This document shows, one piece after another, positions 10,501 to 17,110 of a DNA stretch of 57,622 nt. Location: the NCBI RefSeq assembly GCF_003288845.1, contig NZ_NHYN01000013.1, positions 1 through 57,622 on the forward strand. Direction: 5' to 3'. A program made the position numbers and the translations under genes. Positions within the stretch are counted from its first letter, which is position 1; the number at the start of each line of letters is the position of its first letter. The stretch is from Helicobacter monodelphidis. GTDB lineage: Bacteria > Campylobacterota > Campylobacteria > Campylobacterales > Helicobacteraceae. Below the pieces are notes generated by a model that was given only the letters and a program-made list of their open reading frames with translations, made no database searches and was not told the origin of the DNA.

Positions 10501-11231
10501 AAATCCTGCGTGAGTGGCTCAATATCAAGCCTCCCTACGCGTTCTGCCTCCGGGATAAAGGCTGTGTGTTGCAAATTGAGAATCTCCTCTAAATCCGCTT
10601 CACTCGCCTTTGTGATAACAAAATCGCCACTTGCCCTAAGAATCTCGCATTGATGATGAATCCCTTGCTCGTAACTCCCCCGCTGATGAGACAAACAATC
10701 TCGCTTGGTGCTTTGAGAATCTGTATTGCACAAAGTGAGATTTGAGGCTACATAATGGGGATTTCGCGTGAAAGAATGTGTGGCATTTCTACAAGCATTT
10801 GTGCTGTGAAAATCTCTATGGATAGAATCTGCGTGGATAGAATCCCCTCGCCCGATATATGTGTGTGCGTTTTGAGAATCCCCATTCACACGCTCGACAA
10901 TCTCTAGCACTGCCTTGCCGAACTCCTGTGCCTCCGCCCGCACGACACGACCGCCGAAAAAATCCGCTATATACTGCATACCATAGCAGATTCCAAGCAC
11001 GGGGATACCTAGCTCAAACACCCTCGAATCTGGCTTGTAGGCGTCCTTTTCATACACACTTGCGGGACCACCGCTTAGGATTATCCCTTTTGGATTGCGT
11101 GCGCGGATAGAATCTAGCTTCTCAAAATATGGCACGATTTCGGTATAGACGCCATATTCCCGCAGTCGCCTAGCAATTAATTGTGTGTATTGACTCCCAA
11201 AGTCTAAGACTAAAATTTGCACTTGATTCAT
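4506..11231 (-). CDS. guaA: Giant GMP synthase with nested GNAT domains and a Tag DNA glycosylase
   Basis: Glutamine-hydrolysing GMP synthase converts XMP to GMP. It is normally about 510 residues; here one uninterrupted frame gives 2,241. Residues 1-116 are the first part of the glutaminase (nucleophile C82 in GICYGMQ). About 1179-1275 complete it (catalytic H1230 and E1232 in LQFHPE). About 1942-2241 are the ATP-pyrophosphatase (SGGVDSS at 1949-1955) and dimerisation domains, ending in the usual GTIEWE. Insert 1 (about 117-1178) has five GNAT-like domains; insert 2 (about 1276-1941) has two GNATs and a Tag glycosylase. All synthase catalytic motifs are present, so synthase activity is likely. 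A GGA-type ribosome site precedes the ATG. Two truncated copies of its 5' end lie upstream. It appears to be the last gene of the restriction-modification operon. Confidence 0.95.
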   Translation of the reverse strand: MNQVQILVLDFGSQYTQLIARRLREYGVYTEIVPYFEKLDSIRARNPKGIILSGGPASVYEKDAYKPDSRVFELGIPVLGICYGMQYIADFFGGRVVRAEAQEFGKAVLEIVERVNGDSQNAHTYIGRGDSIHADSIHRDFHSTNACRNATHSFTRNPHYVASNLTLCNTDSQSTKRDCLSHQRGSYEQGIHHQCEILRASGDFVITKASEADLEEILNLQHTAFIPEAERVGRLDIEPLTQDLASIKEEFQTHIFIKCVHNDAIVGSVRGCVRDETAHIGKLFVAPQYAGNGLAKAMIAELERCLPAKRYEIFTSAKSVENIKRYEKLGYKQYAKKLVENDIEMVFLEKFVSQNHTIHADSKPFQCAALRALPNAKSIKKSLITLWEDSMRATHSFIKESDIANLRDELKEGLESVFVIVARRENGREMWQKDEIVGFIGIDSKNIEMLFVSPRALHQGVGKALIAEAYKQGLSVFQTIKVSCNEQNTDALRFYQDLGFEIVGRSALDSGSRPYPMLFLEISKPKLQSIIESWTSHNASKGAYMQGQDSKGSAWGQKVILQTKRTILREFRQSDFAELKQILSDESVMYAWGHSFSDDEVQKWLEQQFVRYERDGIGTWAMIETQSGKLIGTCGLNYTEISLEGVQKRRVVEIGYILRRSHWGKGYALECAEMCRDYAFANLGLSEVYCLIKDDNFASMKVARKLGMRLVGENIKNYKGEDLRHYLFYVKNAELIFAAQKSEVAHKGTHSIESRGAESHIADLEEATIHKIESSDIFLATKRTILRCFNDNDFAELKKILSDKETMWAWIEDFDDREVKRWIQHEKENYARYGVGYFAIIEPHSGEMIGQAGLHYKEHLELSYIVKKTHWSKGYALEVCEALREYAFAHLGAKELYAICRSDNLASQNLARKLGMQKVGEVGDSVGSGEVYFEFALKKDKWRKSYLKTCGNEVSNRNMSVRHTIDSKDSCHTRNHYLNHFSFHTIHKNEKESVFTQWQSYFLSNHSFMGEKILQEITQDIAHVIRNGKNVKCIVDSHNQEMMGFGVLRDNHFECYAMNTQVAYKDLLEAFLVHIMANEFLHIATITTRWDMQDKNGLQCYLNLGFERVKKEGNIAHLSVDSMALKAKLSDTLYGGRSGDSKDLSKNPHHFNQPCSLSNEVDLEQGRDSKNPCHTRNLFYGVKQDSIVWMSHADKVEEIPSGFIELAKSGNTHYCAIADLERNIYALQFHPEVVHSECGGQILKNFAVDICGSNTDWNMQNFVQNEIIKLRKIVGIESSMKFQEIDDSNFKDVCALRVKEEFSHFIESNADSINEAKQVGYWKARAIYADDTLVGFCMYDYVAIEDRVWIDRFMIDEKFSNKGIGGVAFRTLLRRIFAEFGKDEIYLSTYDENIVAMGFYAKIGFQKNGERDRNNEAVMVLKRVDFERSESASRASKGEIQKRIPYKKNPQNTPRLDTKRLILRRFEASDLRAIFEIYSDEATNVYLPCFVCENLAQAQNIFAQKYQAIYAKKQGYKYAICLKNENIPIGYVHIECEPPYDLGYALRSEFWGNGYAFEALSAVLDEARENLPYISATHDIQNTKSGALMCRLGMPRYYAYKEHWQPKNKEVVFCYHQFNFAQNVEIYRGYLTKYELIEEYEECYCDTCVRDLESHNIESQTTQDSHIESQTSAMAHSCKKDSVRSEKIHNDFVRCEWARAKNPDDERLYQHYHDNEWGVPLYDDNKLFELLVLEGMQAGLSWLTILKKREAFRKAFDDFNPAIVAKYDEAKITELMVNEGIIRNRKKIESAIHNAKVFLEIQSEFGSFSHYIWGFVGGKPLDNCPRTIADLPPRTPLSDTISKDLQKRGFTFVGSTIMYAFMQSMGMVNDHIESCVCRRKMRDSIDEFIKPQDSVNDTRQNIFDEKLGLRSCEQGDKTRASIDEASDKLHNLSQKDEPSKPCKVLCAVSGGVDSSVVATLLYRAIGERLIPVFVDTGLLRLGEREAVEKMFRENLRVPLITIDAKEVFLGKLRGVREPETKRKIIGETFIEVFEKEARKHNTNGEIKFLAQGTLYPDVIESVSVKGPSKTIKSHHNVGGLPEWMKFELIEPLRELFKDEVRALGRELGMPESMLMRHPFPGPGLAIRIMGEVNEADLELLKRADSIFIEELRNKGYYDSVWQAFCVLLNVKSVGVMGDNRTYDNTICVRAVEALDGMTATFAHLPHDFLEGVANRIINEVEGINRVVYDITSKPPGTIEWE
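5406..7406 (-). other. GuaA insert 2: two GNAT domains and Tag 3-methyladenine DNA glycosylase
   Basis: Covers residues of about 1276-1942, in the linker between the glutaminase and ATP-pyrophosphatase domains. GNAT6 spans about 1279-1424 (loop FSNKGIGG, 1359-1366) and GNAT7 about 1455-1618 (RimJ-like, R1547-xxFWGNG). A Cys-rich and Ser-rich linker follows, then a full-length Tag domain (about 1692-1890). Tag removes 3-methyladenine from alkylated DNA. The four zinc ligands of E. coli Tag are matched by C1695, H1713, H1871 and C1875, and the catalytic Glu by E1734 in [10 protein letters not shown]. The glycosylase therefore looks functional rather than decayed. Confidence 0.85.
6226..6290 (-). 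repeat. Short AGATTCTA-type repeats in the GuaA linker
   Basis: The plus strand here contains several copies of the word GAGATTCTAT separated by 10-20 bases. They encode repeated IESQ tetrapeptides in the linker before the Tag domain (residues about 1655-1672). Similar AGAATCT/AGATTCT words are dense in the other linkers of this gene and in region 3 of the window. It is a low-complexity spacer rather than a folded domain. Confidence 0.5.
7697..10883 (-). other. GuaA insert 1: five GNAT-like domains nested in the glutaminase
   Basis: Covers residues of about 117-1178, placed at the loop before the strand that carries WMSHADKV, so both halves of the glutaminase flank it. Content: a low-complexity linker (117-203); GNAT1 (204-350, acetyl-CoA loop Q288-xxGNG); GNAT2 (384-522, R455-xxHQGVG); GNAT3 (558-735, RimJ-like, R660-xxWGKG); GNAT4 (777-938, RimJ-like, K868-xxWSKG, with Ser where Gly is usual); GNAT5 (about 990-1120, weak, no glycine loop); and a second linker rich in Asn, His and Ser. 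Domain limits are by eye. GNAT3 and GNAT4 look like paralogues (both have TKRTILR and FAELKxILSD). Confidence 0.85.
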
Positions 11232-11240
11232 AAATTATCC
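11103..11240 (-). repeat. guaA 5'-end direct repeat, copy A (in the full-length gene)
   Basis: This 138-bp stretch spans the first about 43 codons of guaA and nine bases upstream. It recurs at 13772-13939 and, from 11113 inward, at 15918-16045, always in the same orientation. Copy A differs from B and C at two shared positions (in the CGCAG and TAGC.ATTAA parts), so B and C are closer to each other. Identity upstream of the ATG ends after TAAATTATCC. Confidence 0.9.
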
Positions 11241-11322
11241 TTTTAAAATTGGAGATTCACTCTGATTGTGTGTATTGCTATCCTTATTCCTCTAAAGATT
11301 TTATAATAACTCATTGAATATC

Positions 11323-12090
11323 TCACTTCGTGTTGAATCTAGCAAAATATTCATCAATTTCAGCTCTCATCTCAATTCCTACCTCTTCAAAAGCCTCTAA
11401 AAGCATTTCATAGCTCCCATTTCCACCGATAAAATCCCAAAACTCCTTTGCAACTTTGAGTTCAAAATCTAAATCCAACATTCCTGCCATAGTCCATCGT
11501 TCATAAGGCTTTGGCTCATAAGGATTGTAGGGAATAGCGATAAGCGTATGAATCTCTGCATTTGGATTTGCATAGGCATAGCTTGCCACCCAAGTAAGCA
11601 ATGTGCGTTTAAATTCCTTAAAACCACCTTTGTTTGGTTTAGCTGTCTTTATATCAATTAAATATACACTCTTGTCTTTTTGAAGCAATAAATCTATCTT
11701 TGTAGGTTTGATTGTAGAAATCTCACCACTATGTGCTACACGCAAAATTCTCTCTATTTCATTGCATTTGTTCGGCTTTACCCTTCCACTTTCTAGGTTA
11801 TCCATAATATCTTGAATTACTCGCTGTGCTTCTCTGGTGATAGTTTCTCCTGCAAAGGCTTGACGCGTGATATTATCAAACTTCGCTAATCCCAATTCTT
11901 CTGCCACAGGCTCAAAAATACTTGTCCCAAAATTTGTATTCAGGCTTTGAATAAAACTATATAGTGCCATTCTATCCCTACCTAAAAGTCTCGTGTGAAA
12001 AGGCATATATGAAGTTTCTGGCGTGTAATTACTAAATTTTTGTCTCAACGCATTTTTAAGGCGATTTTTGATGTTTTGCTTTATTTGCAT
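11323..12090 (-). CDS. TdeIII-like type II restriction endonuclease
   Basis: A 255-residue protein matching my memory of the TdeIII family of type II endonucleases (prototype specificity GGNCC). Recognisable stretches are FHTRLLGRDRMALYSFIQSL (31-50), GTSIFEPVAEELG (about 55-67) and IPYNPYEPKPYERWTM near the C-terminus. The PD-(D/E)xK core is visible as D133 (KIDLLL) and D146-x-K148 (LIDIKTAKPNKGG). The start at 12090 has an AAGGGA ribosome site six bases upstream. It follows its probable methyltransferase by 17 bases in one operon and precedes guaA by about 90 bases. The specificity is inferred from the family only. Confidence 0.8.
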   Translation of the reverse strand: MQIKQNIKNRLKNALRQKFSNYTPETSYMPFHTRLLGRDRMALYSFIQSLNTNFGTSIFEPVAEELGLAKFDNITRQAFAGETITREAQRVIQDIMDNLESGRVKPNKCNEIERILRVAHSGEISTIKPTKIDLLLQKDKSVYLIDIKTAKPNKGGFKEFKRTLLTWVASYAYANPNAEIHTLIAIPYNPYEPKPYERWTMAGMLDLDFELKVAKEFWDFIGGNGSYEMLLEAFEEVGIEMRAEIDEYFARFNTK

Positions 12091-12107
12091 AGATTTTCCC
12101 TTATTTT

Positions 12108-13736
12108 TTAACTTGAGCCTTGTTTATCTTTCAAATGAAATATACTTTCATTATATTTGTTTTTATCCTTTTCACTTCGATTAAGCACAGGTCTATCATA
12201 TCGATTGACAATCTCCATTCCTGCAAGTTCTGCTATCTTTGGATAGAGATTAAATTTATCATTTGCAACCAAAAAAATATTGTAATTTTCTTTTAAGAAT
12301 CTTTTTGCATTGCGAAGCACTTTTGCAATATTTTGAGCATATTTCTCTTGTGCTACCTTCCCTTGCCCTTCACTCATCTTACCAATCTCTTGCTTATCGT
12401 TACGAGGAAGTGTAAAAATATCATACGCATACGCATGCTGTTCGTGATAATCAATCAGCCCTACATAAGGTGGTGAGCTAAAGATTCCTGCAATTTTTTG
12501 AGTTTCTAGTAAATCCCCAAATTGTGTATCGAATTTCATAACTTCTGCTAAAATATTGATATTTATAGAATCTCCATTCAAACAAACCTGCCTTGTATTT
12601 GTCTTTAATCTTGCAAATTCCTTCAAGCGTTTAAGCGTATCTTGACTATAACTTTTCCACCATTTTAAAATACTAAAAAGAGGTTTGCAGATTCTGCCGT
12701 GCTTACGACAATAATAAGTCTGTGTAATAGGTGTAAGCAAGGTCGCCAAATCTGAATGCGTTGTTGCTCGACACGAACGAGCAGTGCGACTTAAAATAAT
12801 CATCAAAATATCTCGCAGTTCTTTTGGGGACATTGCTATCTCATCTCTTAAATACACAATCTCGCATTTGATAGAATCTAAATACCATTTTTCAAAAAAA
12901 CTTACTTCATTATTTACTATTTGAATATTAATATTATATTTTTTTACCAAATCATTATAGATTTCTAAAAATTCCTGCTCTTTTTCTCTCCCATAAGATT
13001 TTTCATCAATCTCACCTAAAACAACCTTTCTTTTAAACTCTTTATTTGGGAAGAATGCTTGATTAAATTCACTTAATCTTTCATTCAAGATTTGCTCAAA
13101 CTCTACAATTTGATTTTGTTGTATATGAGATTCTAGAATCTTTGTCAATCTCAAAATTTCATACTCTAAATTTCCCATATCATAATCTCGCACTTTTACA
13201 TTTGCAAGTATTGTATTAAAAATCGATATATCCACGCCAATAGCGTGCATTCCTAGTTCATTTGCCACACTCAATGTCGTCCCACTCCCACAAAATGGGT
13301 CAAGCACAATATCGCTTCGCTTAAACACAGCCTCTCTCTTTATAGAATCAACATGTGAATCCAAGAAATACTCTGCAAGTTGCGGGATAAACTTACCTTT
13401 ATATGGGTGCAATCTATGGATATGTTTCGTCGTTTCAGCCTCTTTGCATTGTGCGAAAGAAAGTGGATTATTCAAATGAGGTTTTGTGGTAAATAGCGTG
13501 TCATAATAGGCTTTTAACTCATCTTTATGAATGAGATTTTCACTTGTAGGGGTATCGTTTGCAGAATCTTGACTAAAATCTTGCTTTATAATTTGTGCAT
13601 GATTAGCTATTTTGCCATAATTTAAAAGATAGATAATATTATTGCTCGTTACATTTTTGCCCAAATATTCACTCGCCCAAAGTGCTGCTTGTTTGGGGGT
13701 AAGAAATAAATCAGAATCTTGTTTTGCTTGTGTCAT
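12108..13736 (-). CDS. DNA methyltransferase of the TdeIII-like system (SPPY type)
   Basis: A 542-residue SAM-dependent DNA methyltransferase. Residues 12-45 ([14 protein letters not shown] and following) look like an excisionase/MerR-type winged helix. The SAM motif DPFCGSGT is at 146-153 and the catalytic SPPY motif is near residue 430. SPPY is typical of N4-cytosine enzymes, consistent with protection of a GC-rich site such as GGNCC. Between the two motifs lies a long variable region that probably reads the target. The ATG overlaps the TGA of the upstream guaA stub (ATGA), so its translation appears coupled to that stub. It pairs with the endonuclease immediately downstream. Confidence 0.83.
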   Translation of the reverse strand: MTQAKQDSDLFLTPKQAALWASEYLGKNVTSNNIIYLLNYGKIANHAQIIKQDFSQDSANDTPTSENLIHKDELKAYYDTLFTTKPHLNNPLSFAQCKEAETTKHIHRLHPYKGKFIPQLAEYFLDSHVDSIKREAVFKRSDIVLDPFCGSGTTLSVANELGMHAIGVDISIFNTILANVKVRDYDMGNLEYEILRLTKILESHIQQNQIVEFEQILNERLSEFNQAFFPNKEFKRKVVLGEIDEKSYGREKEQEFLEIYNDLVKKYNINIQIVNNEVSFFEKWYLDSIKCEIVYLRDEIAMSPKELRDILMIILSRTARSCRATTHSDLATLLTPITQTYYCRKHGRICKPLFSILKWWKSYSQDTLKRLKEFARLKTNTRQVCLNGDSININILAEVMKFDTQFGDLLETQKIAGIFSSPPYVGLIDYHEQHAYAYDIFTLPRNDKQEIGKMSEGQGKVAQEKYAQNIAKVLRNAKRFLKENYNIFLVANDKFNLYPKIAELAGMEIVNRYDRPVLNRSEKDKNKYNESIFHLKDKQGSS

Positions 13737-13927
13737 AGTTTAAAATTCCTGTTTGTTTCGGGACTTTTCGTGCGGATAGAATCTAGCTTCTCAAAATATG
13801 GCACGATTTCGGTATAGACGCCATATTCACGCAGTCGCCTAGCGATTAATTGTGTGTATTGACTCCCAAAACAAGCTTGAGCGAAGTTTCTTGTAAAGTC
13901 TAAGACTAAAATTTGCACTTGATTCAT
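13733..13927 (-). pseudogene. Truncated guaA 5' copy B (64-codon GuaA stub)
   Basis: Encodes the first about 43 residues of GuaA with a nine-residue insertion (TRNFAQACF) after LVLDF, then about a dozen unrelated residues. It lacks the glutaminase Cys and cannot be active. Its ATG overlaps the TGA of the upstream endonuclease gene and its own TGA overlaps the ATG of the methyltransferase downstream. It therefore sits as a translated coupling cistron between two restriction-modification modules. It may serve only as a leader that brings ribosomes to the methyltransferase; this is an inference. Confidence 0.85.
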
Positions 13928-14033
13928 AAATTATCCCCTATCATTCTCTCTAAAATCTGCCTTATATCGTGATTGTGGCTCGGGCTTAGAATCCCAAAAA
14001 TCCTAAAAGATTCTAGCAAAAAATTTTTATGAT
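13782..14033 (-). repeat. Direct repeat copy B: guaA 5' end plus endonuclease 3' end
   Basis: These 252 bp match 15918-16143 with about three substitutions, one A-run length change and a 27-bp insertion. The shared part holds about 120 bp of guaA start and about 106 bp of the 3' end of the 13924-14688 endonuclease gene. The shorter guaA part is also shared with 11113-11240; that match extends outwards to about 13772. Confidence 0.9.
13871..13897 (-). repeat. 27-bp in-frame insertion with inverted-repeat ends inside guaA stub B
   Basis: This copy has 27 extra bases between GACTCCCAAA and GTCTAAGAC that are absent from the other two guaA 5' copies. The insertion begins ACAAG and has CTTGT near its end, so it is an imperfect palindrome. 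Its length is a multiple of three, so the frame stays open and gains nine residues. It is probably a small palindromic repeat element. Confidence 0.7.
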
Positions 14034-14688
14034 TAGCATCTAAGATCAATGAAGCACATTCCTTTTGCTCCGCCACTCGCCCTAAAAGCGGGATATTGTT
14101 TTGTGGTCGCAACTCTGTGATAGGGAAGCACACATAGAGCATTGGTTGCACACCGATAGCCCGTTGTTTTTCTTTAATGATAATTTCTACCAAAATATCA
14201 AACACACCAAATTTATGCACCAAAAGTGGATATTGCACTTGTGAATGATAAAAATTAATCCCTAGAATCTCTCGCTCTATTGGGTGAGTGCGGAGGATAG
14301 AAAATTGAGAATCGATTAATTCATTACTTTTCACTTTACTTAAAAAATCTATCAAATAAGCTATCTCGTCTTTCTTAATAATCCCAAATTGCATAAAATA
14401 ATAAATAAATTCGCTTAATTCATACAATGCTTTATTCTTGCCATTTGCCCCGATAAAACCGCTATCTTGCAAAGTAGAAAGTGCTAATTTTTCCCTATCA
14501 TTTTTGTCAATATCATAGCCGATTTGCCATTCAATATAATGCTTTTGTGTGAATGGAATCTGCCTCGTAGCAGTGGGCAATCCGTATTCATAAAAGCTAT
14601 TACGCACTTTGACTCTTGTCTTGCCACTCTGTGTAGTAAGCGGAATCTCTACAAAAATCTTATCATTCTCCACCCTCTCAATCCTCAT
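13924..14688 (-). CDS. Probable type II restriction endonuclease, possibly R.PabI-like
   Basis: A protein of 254 residues, taking the ATG at 14688, which has GGGAG six bases upstream. The open frame could extend 12 codons further. The sequence near the start ([20 protein letters not shown], then [14 protein letters not shown]) resembles my recollection of the R.PabI/HpyAXII half-pipe family, which acts on GTAC and cleaves through adenine-glycosylase activity. I am only moderately sure of that family. No PD-(D/E)xK motif is obvious, which fits. It overlaps the methyltransferase upstream by 11 bases, and its stop overlaps the ATG of guaA stub B. The 3' 106 bp is duplicated at 16037-16143. Confidence 0.6.
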   Translation of the reverse strand: MRIERVENDKIFVEIPLTTQSGKTRVKVRNSFYEYGLPTATRQIPFTQKHYIEWQIGYDIDKNDREKLALSTLQDSGFIGANGKNKALYELSEFIYYFMQFGIIKKDEIAYLIDFLSKVKSNELIDSQFSILRTHPIEREILGINFYHSQVQYPLLVHKFGVFDILVEIIIKEKQRAIGVQPMLYVCFPITELRPQNNIPLLGRVAEQKECASLILDANHKNFLLESFRIFGILSPSHNHDIRQILERMIGDNL

Positions 14689-15880
14689 AATGCTCTCCCA
14701 ATAAATCTTTAAAATATCCCACAATCTGCGGGACTAGAATCTTACTTTCACTTGCCTTGATAAAGTGAGATTCTAGCTTTTTAAATCGCTCATAATCAAT
14801 CATCACATCGCAATTCCCGAGATAATATGGGATATGTGAAATGATTTGCTTCAACACATCAACATAACAATACAGGCTATATTTCTCTGGTGTAACATAC
14901 ACCGCATTCGCATTTTCTTTTGTAATGAAAGTCTTAGAGCGACGCAAGGCATTTATATCACGCAGAGTGTAAAACATCGCTTTTTTCTGCGAAATAGGCA
15001 CACGCTTTTTGTTAGGATATTTATCGATATAGTGGGCGATAAAGTCAAAATCATTGAGGCAAAATCCCCTTCCTTCAAGTGTGCGAAATGTGTAATTTTT
15101 GATAAGCTCATAGTCCATTCCCTGTGTATTGCGCTCATAAAGAGCGATGATAATAGGGAAAAATCCGCTTGATTTTGGACAAAAAACTTGCGAACTTATA
15201 ATAATAGAATCTCGCAATATATAGTTTTTTGCAAAGCTTTTTAATGCCTTAAAATTACTCTCTTTGATAAGATAAGAAAGCGGGTGAAGCACACAAATAA
15301 TATTCGCCTCAAGCCTATCAAAAGAGCGTAAAAAGCTTACCCCAATATCACGATGTTTAAGACTAGAATCTATCGCAAAAGAGGTGTTTAAATTTTGTGT
15401 AAGTGGGATAGAATCTGTAATGCAAGATTCCCTATCGTTTTTAATTTTTTGTCGCACGATAGAGGTTTTGTCATTGTATGGCGGATTGCCGATGATGATG
15501 AGTGTGTCATTATCCTTGATGTTTAAATCTTTTCTTATCAGCCCACAAAGTGTATTTTGATGAAGTAAAGTGAGATTGTGGAAATCATCAGATTCTAATA
15601 ATTCTTGTGCTTTTTGCAAGGCATTTTTATCAATATCACAACCGATTTTTTGATGAAATTTGAGTTGCAAGTTTGGGGGATTTATAAGAAAACTCCCATA
15701 GCCACAAGAGCTATCAAGCAGGGTAAGATGATGAAGATTTTGTGTCTTTCTCTTATCAAGGCGAAAGTTACGCAAATAAGATTCTAATAATTGATACACT
15801 AACTCCACAACATGATTTGGGGTATAAAAACTCCCTTGATTAATCATTTGTTGGCGATTAAGGTGGATTTGCTGTGTCAT
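14678..15880 (-). CDS. Adenine-N6 DNA methyltransferase of a type II system
   Basis: A 400-residue gamma-class N6-adenine methyltransferase. GSFYTPNHVV (16-25) is motif X, CGYGSF (59-64) the SAM-binding motif I, CDID (81-84) the acidic motif II, and IIIGNPPYND (about 128-137) the catalytic motif IV. The C-terminal half would recognise the target. It overlaps the endonuclease gene downstream and starts 13 bases after a 47-codon guaA stub. If the endonuclease is PabI-like, the expected site is GTAC; that cannot be shown from the sequence. The length is normal and there is no sign of decay. Confidence 0.85.
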   Translation of the reverse strand: MTQQIHLNRQQMINQGSFYTPNHVVELVYQLLESYLRNFRLDKRKTQNLHHLTLLDSSCGYGSFLINPPNLQLKFHQKIGCDIDKNALQKAQELLESDDFHNLTLLHQNTLCGLIRKDLNIKDNDTLIIIGNPPYNDKTSIVRQKIKNDRESCITDSIPLTQNLNTSFAIDSSLKHRDIGVSFLRSFDRLEANIICVLHPLSYLIKESNFKALKSFAKNYILRDSIIISSQVFCPKSSGFFPIIIALYERNTQGMDYELIKNYTFRTLEGRGFCLNDFDFIAHYIDKYPNKKRVPISQKKAMFYTLRDINALRRSKTFITKENANAVYVTPEKYSLYCYVDVLKQIISHIPYYLGNCDVMIDYERFKKLESHFIKASESKILVPQIVGYFKDLLGEHYED

Positions 15881-15892
15881 ATCATTCCTGCT

Positions 15893-16036
15893 TTAATGAC
15901 AAACTGATGACCCACACTCTAGCTTCTCAAAATATGGCACGATTTCGGTATAGACGCCATATTCACGCAGTCGCCTAGCGATTAATTGTGTGTATTGACT
16001 CCCAAAGTCTAAGACTAAAATTTGCACTTGATTCAT
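15893..16036 (-). pseudogene. Truncated guaA 5' copy C (47-codon GuaA stub)
   Basis: Begins [17 protein letters not shown] as in full-length GuaA and follows it to EKL (residue 39), then adds eight unrelated residues before TAA. It keeps the AGGGG ribosome site and the 5' context of copy B. As the first cistron of the minus-strand operon it is well placed to lead translation of the adenine methyltransferase starting at 15880. It has no catalytic residues. Confidence 0.85.
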
Positions 16037-16143
16037 AAATTATCCCCTATCATTCTCTCTAAAATCTGCCTTATATCGTAGTTGTGGCTCGGGCTTAAAA
16101 TCCCAAAAATCCTAAAAGATTCTAGCAAAAAAATTTTTATGAT
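15918..16143 (-). repeat. Direct repeat copy C: guaA 5' end plus endonuclease 3' remnant
   Basis: Matches 13782-14033 (see copy B). The part from 16037 to 16143 is a headless remnant of the 3' end of the endonuclease gene (the codons for [12 protein letters not shown] are intact). The remnant has no start and lies between the divergent 16223 gene and stub C. Its presence shows that the endonuclease/guaA junction existed before, or was copied with, the repeat. Confidence 0.88.
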
Positions 16144-16222
16144 ACTATGAATATACTTTAAAGTTAGATTTTTTTGTTATCATAATATTTGTAGTCTTGA
16201 TATATCAAATAAGGTAATGCGT

Positions 16223-16804
16223 ATGCCACGAGCAAAAAATAAAGCCGACTTATTAGAATCTGCTCAAAGTGAATTTGTAAAGCTTACAAAACTCATTGAT
16301 ACAATGCCAAAAGAAATGCAAAGTGCGGAATTTTGCTTTGAAGGGCGGGATAGGAATGTCCGTGATGTGCTTATTCATCTCTATGAATGGCATTTACTTT
16401 TGCTCCATTTTGTGAATATTAATACAGATAATTTCAAGCTTTGTGCCGCGCATACAAATACGAATCACGCTCATACAAAATCTAGCACAAAACCTCCTAT
16501 AAGTAAGTCTATACCATTCCTCCCGCCACCTTATAATTGGAAAACCTACCCAAAAATGAATAAAGAAATCTGGAAAAAGCACCAAAACACAAGCTTAGAA
16601 AAAAGCAAACAATTACTCAAACAAAGTCATAATGAGGTCTTAAAAACGATAGAGCAATTCAATAATGAAGAGCTTTTTACCAAAAAACTCTGGAGTTGGT
16701 GTGGTAGCACTCATCTTGGAAGCTATTATATTTCAGCTGCTCCATCGCATTATGTCTGGGCGATAAAACTGCTGAAAAAACACACAAAAAGTGTTCGGAT
16801 ATGA
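16223..16804 (+). CDS. ClbS/DfsB-like four-helix protein (DUF1706 family)
   Basis: A 193-residue cytosolic protein starting MPRAKNKADLLESAQSEF, the family's usual beginning. Family members are DinB-like four-helix proteins. ClbS protects colibactin producers by hydrolysing the genotoxin's cyclopropane. Here a conserved IHLYEWH segment and a C-terminal WCGSTHLGSYYISA then SHYVWAIK segment are visible. I prefer the ATG at 16223, because the AAGG at 16211-16214 is eight bases away, over the ATG at 16217, which is only two bases from it. No colibactin genes are in the window, so a different substrate is likely. It is transcribed divergently from the restriction-modification operon. Confidence 0.8.
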   Translation: MPRAKNKADLLESAQSEFVKLTKLIDTMPKEMQSAEFCFEGRDRNVRDVLIHLYEWHLLLLHFVNINTDNFKLCAAHTNTNHAHTKSSTKPPISKSIPFLPPPYNWKTYPKMNKEIWKKHQNTSLEKSKQLLKQSHNEVLKTIEQFNNEELFTKKLWSWCGSTHLGSYYISAAPSHYVWAIKLLKKHTKSVRI

Positions 16805-16892
16805 CACAAAGATGGAATTAAGATAAAAGAGGCTTAAAGGTAATTGTTAAGAACTTTATCGTTGAAGCTGAATTATGATATATTAGGAAAGT

Positions 16893-16968
16893 TGGTGGAG
16901 TGTAGGGGGATCGAACCCCTGACCTCAACGCTGCCAGCGTTGCGCTCTCCCAGCTGAGCTAACACCCC
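16893..16968 (-). tRNA. tRNA-Ala (anticodon GGC)
   Basis: Read on the minus strand, GGGGTGT starts the acceptor stem and pairs with ACACTCC, followed by discriminator A and an encoded CCA. The D arm has AGCTCAGCTGGGAGAGC, the anticodon loop is CTGGCAG (anticodon GGC, Ala), and the T arm has the usual GGTTCGATCCC form. The length of 76 including CCA is normal. Confidence 0.97.
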
Positions 16969-17064
16969 TTCCTTTGATGGTCTGGAGTGCGAATTATAAC
17001 GCAAAAAAATTAAATTAAATTAAAGATTCTCTTAGTGTTAATGAGTTTTTTACATCTTTTAGAA

Positions 17065-17070
17065 TATAAT
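17065..17070 (+). promoter_or_regulatory. Probable -10 box for pntAB
   Basis: A TATAAT hexamer 41 bases before the pntA start, in an AT-rich region; a -35 box is not clear, as is usual for epsilonproteobacterial sigma-70/80 promoters. A strong AAGGAGGA ribosome site follows just before the ATG. Confidence 0.5.
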
Positions 17071-17110
17071 TATACTTTTAGTATTGTTTATTTGTGAATA
17101 AGGAGGAAGA

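Noticed and set aside
4506-11231. The giant guaA might be an intein or several genes run together by error
   Set aside because: No intein splicing motifs (terminal Cys/Ser with His-Asn) are seen at either junction, the inserts are recognisable GNAT and Tag domains, and the two truncated 5' copies upstream confirm the start. A sequencing join would not keep one frame open through all ten or so modules.
11103-16143. The three guaA repeats as insertion-sequence ends
   Set aside because: They are direct repeats of coding sequence, without inverted ends or a transposase between them.
16893-16968. tRNA-Ala as an integration site for the accessory block
   Set aside because: I found no copy of the tRNA 3' end near the other side of the block, and no integrase gene.
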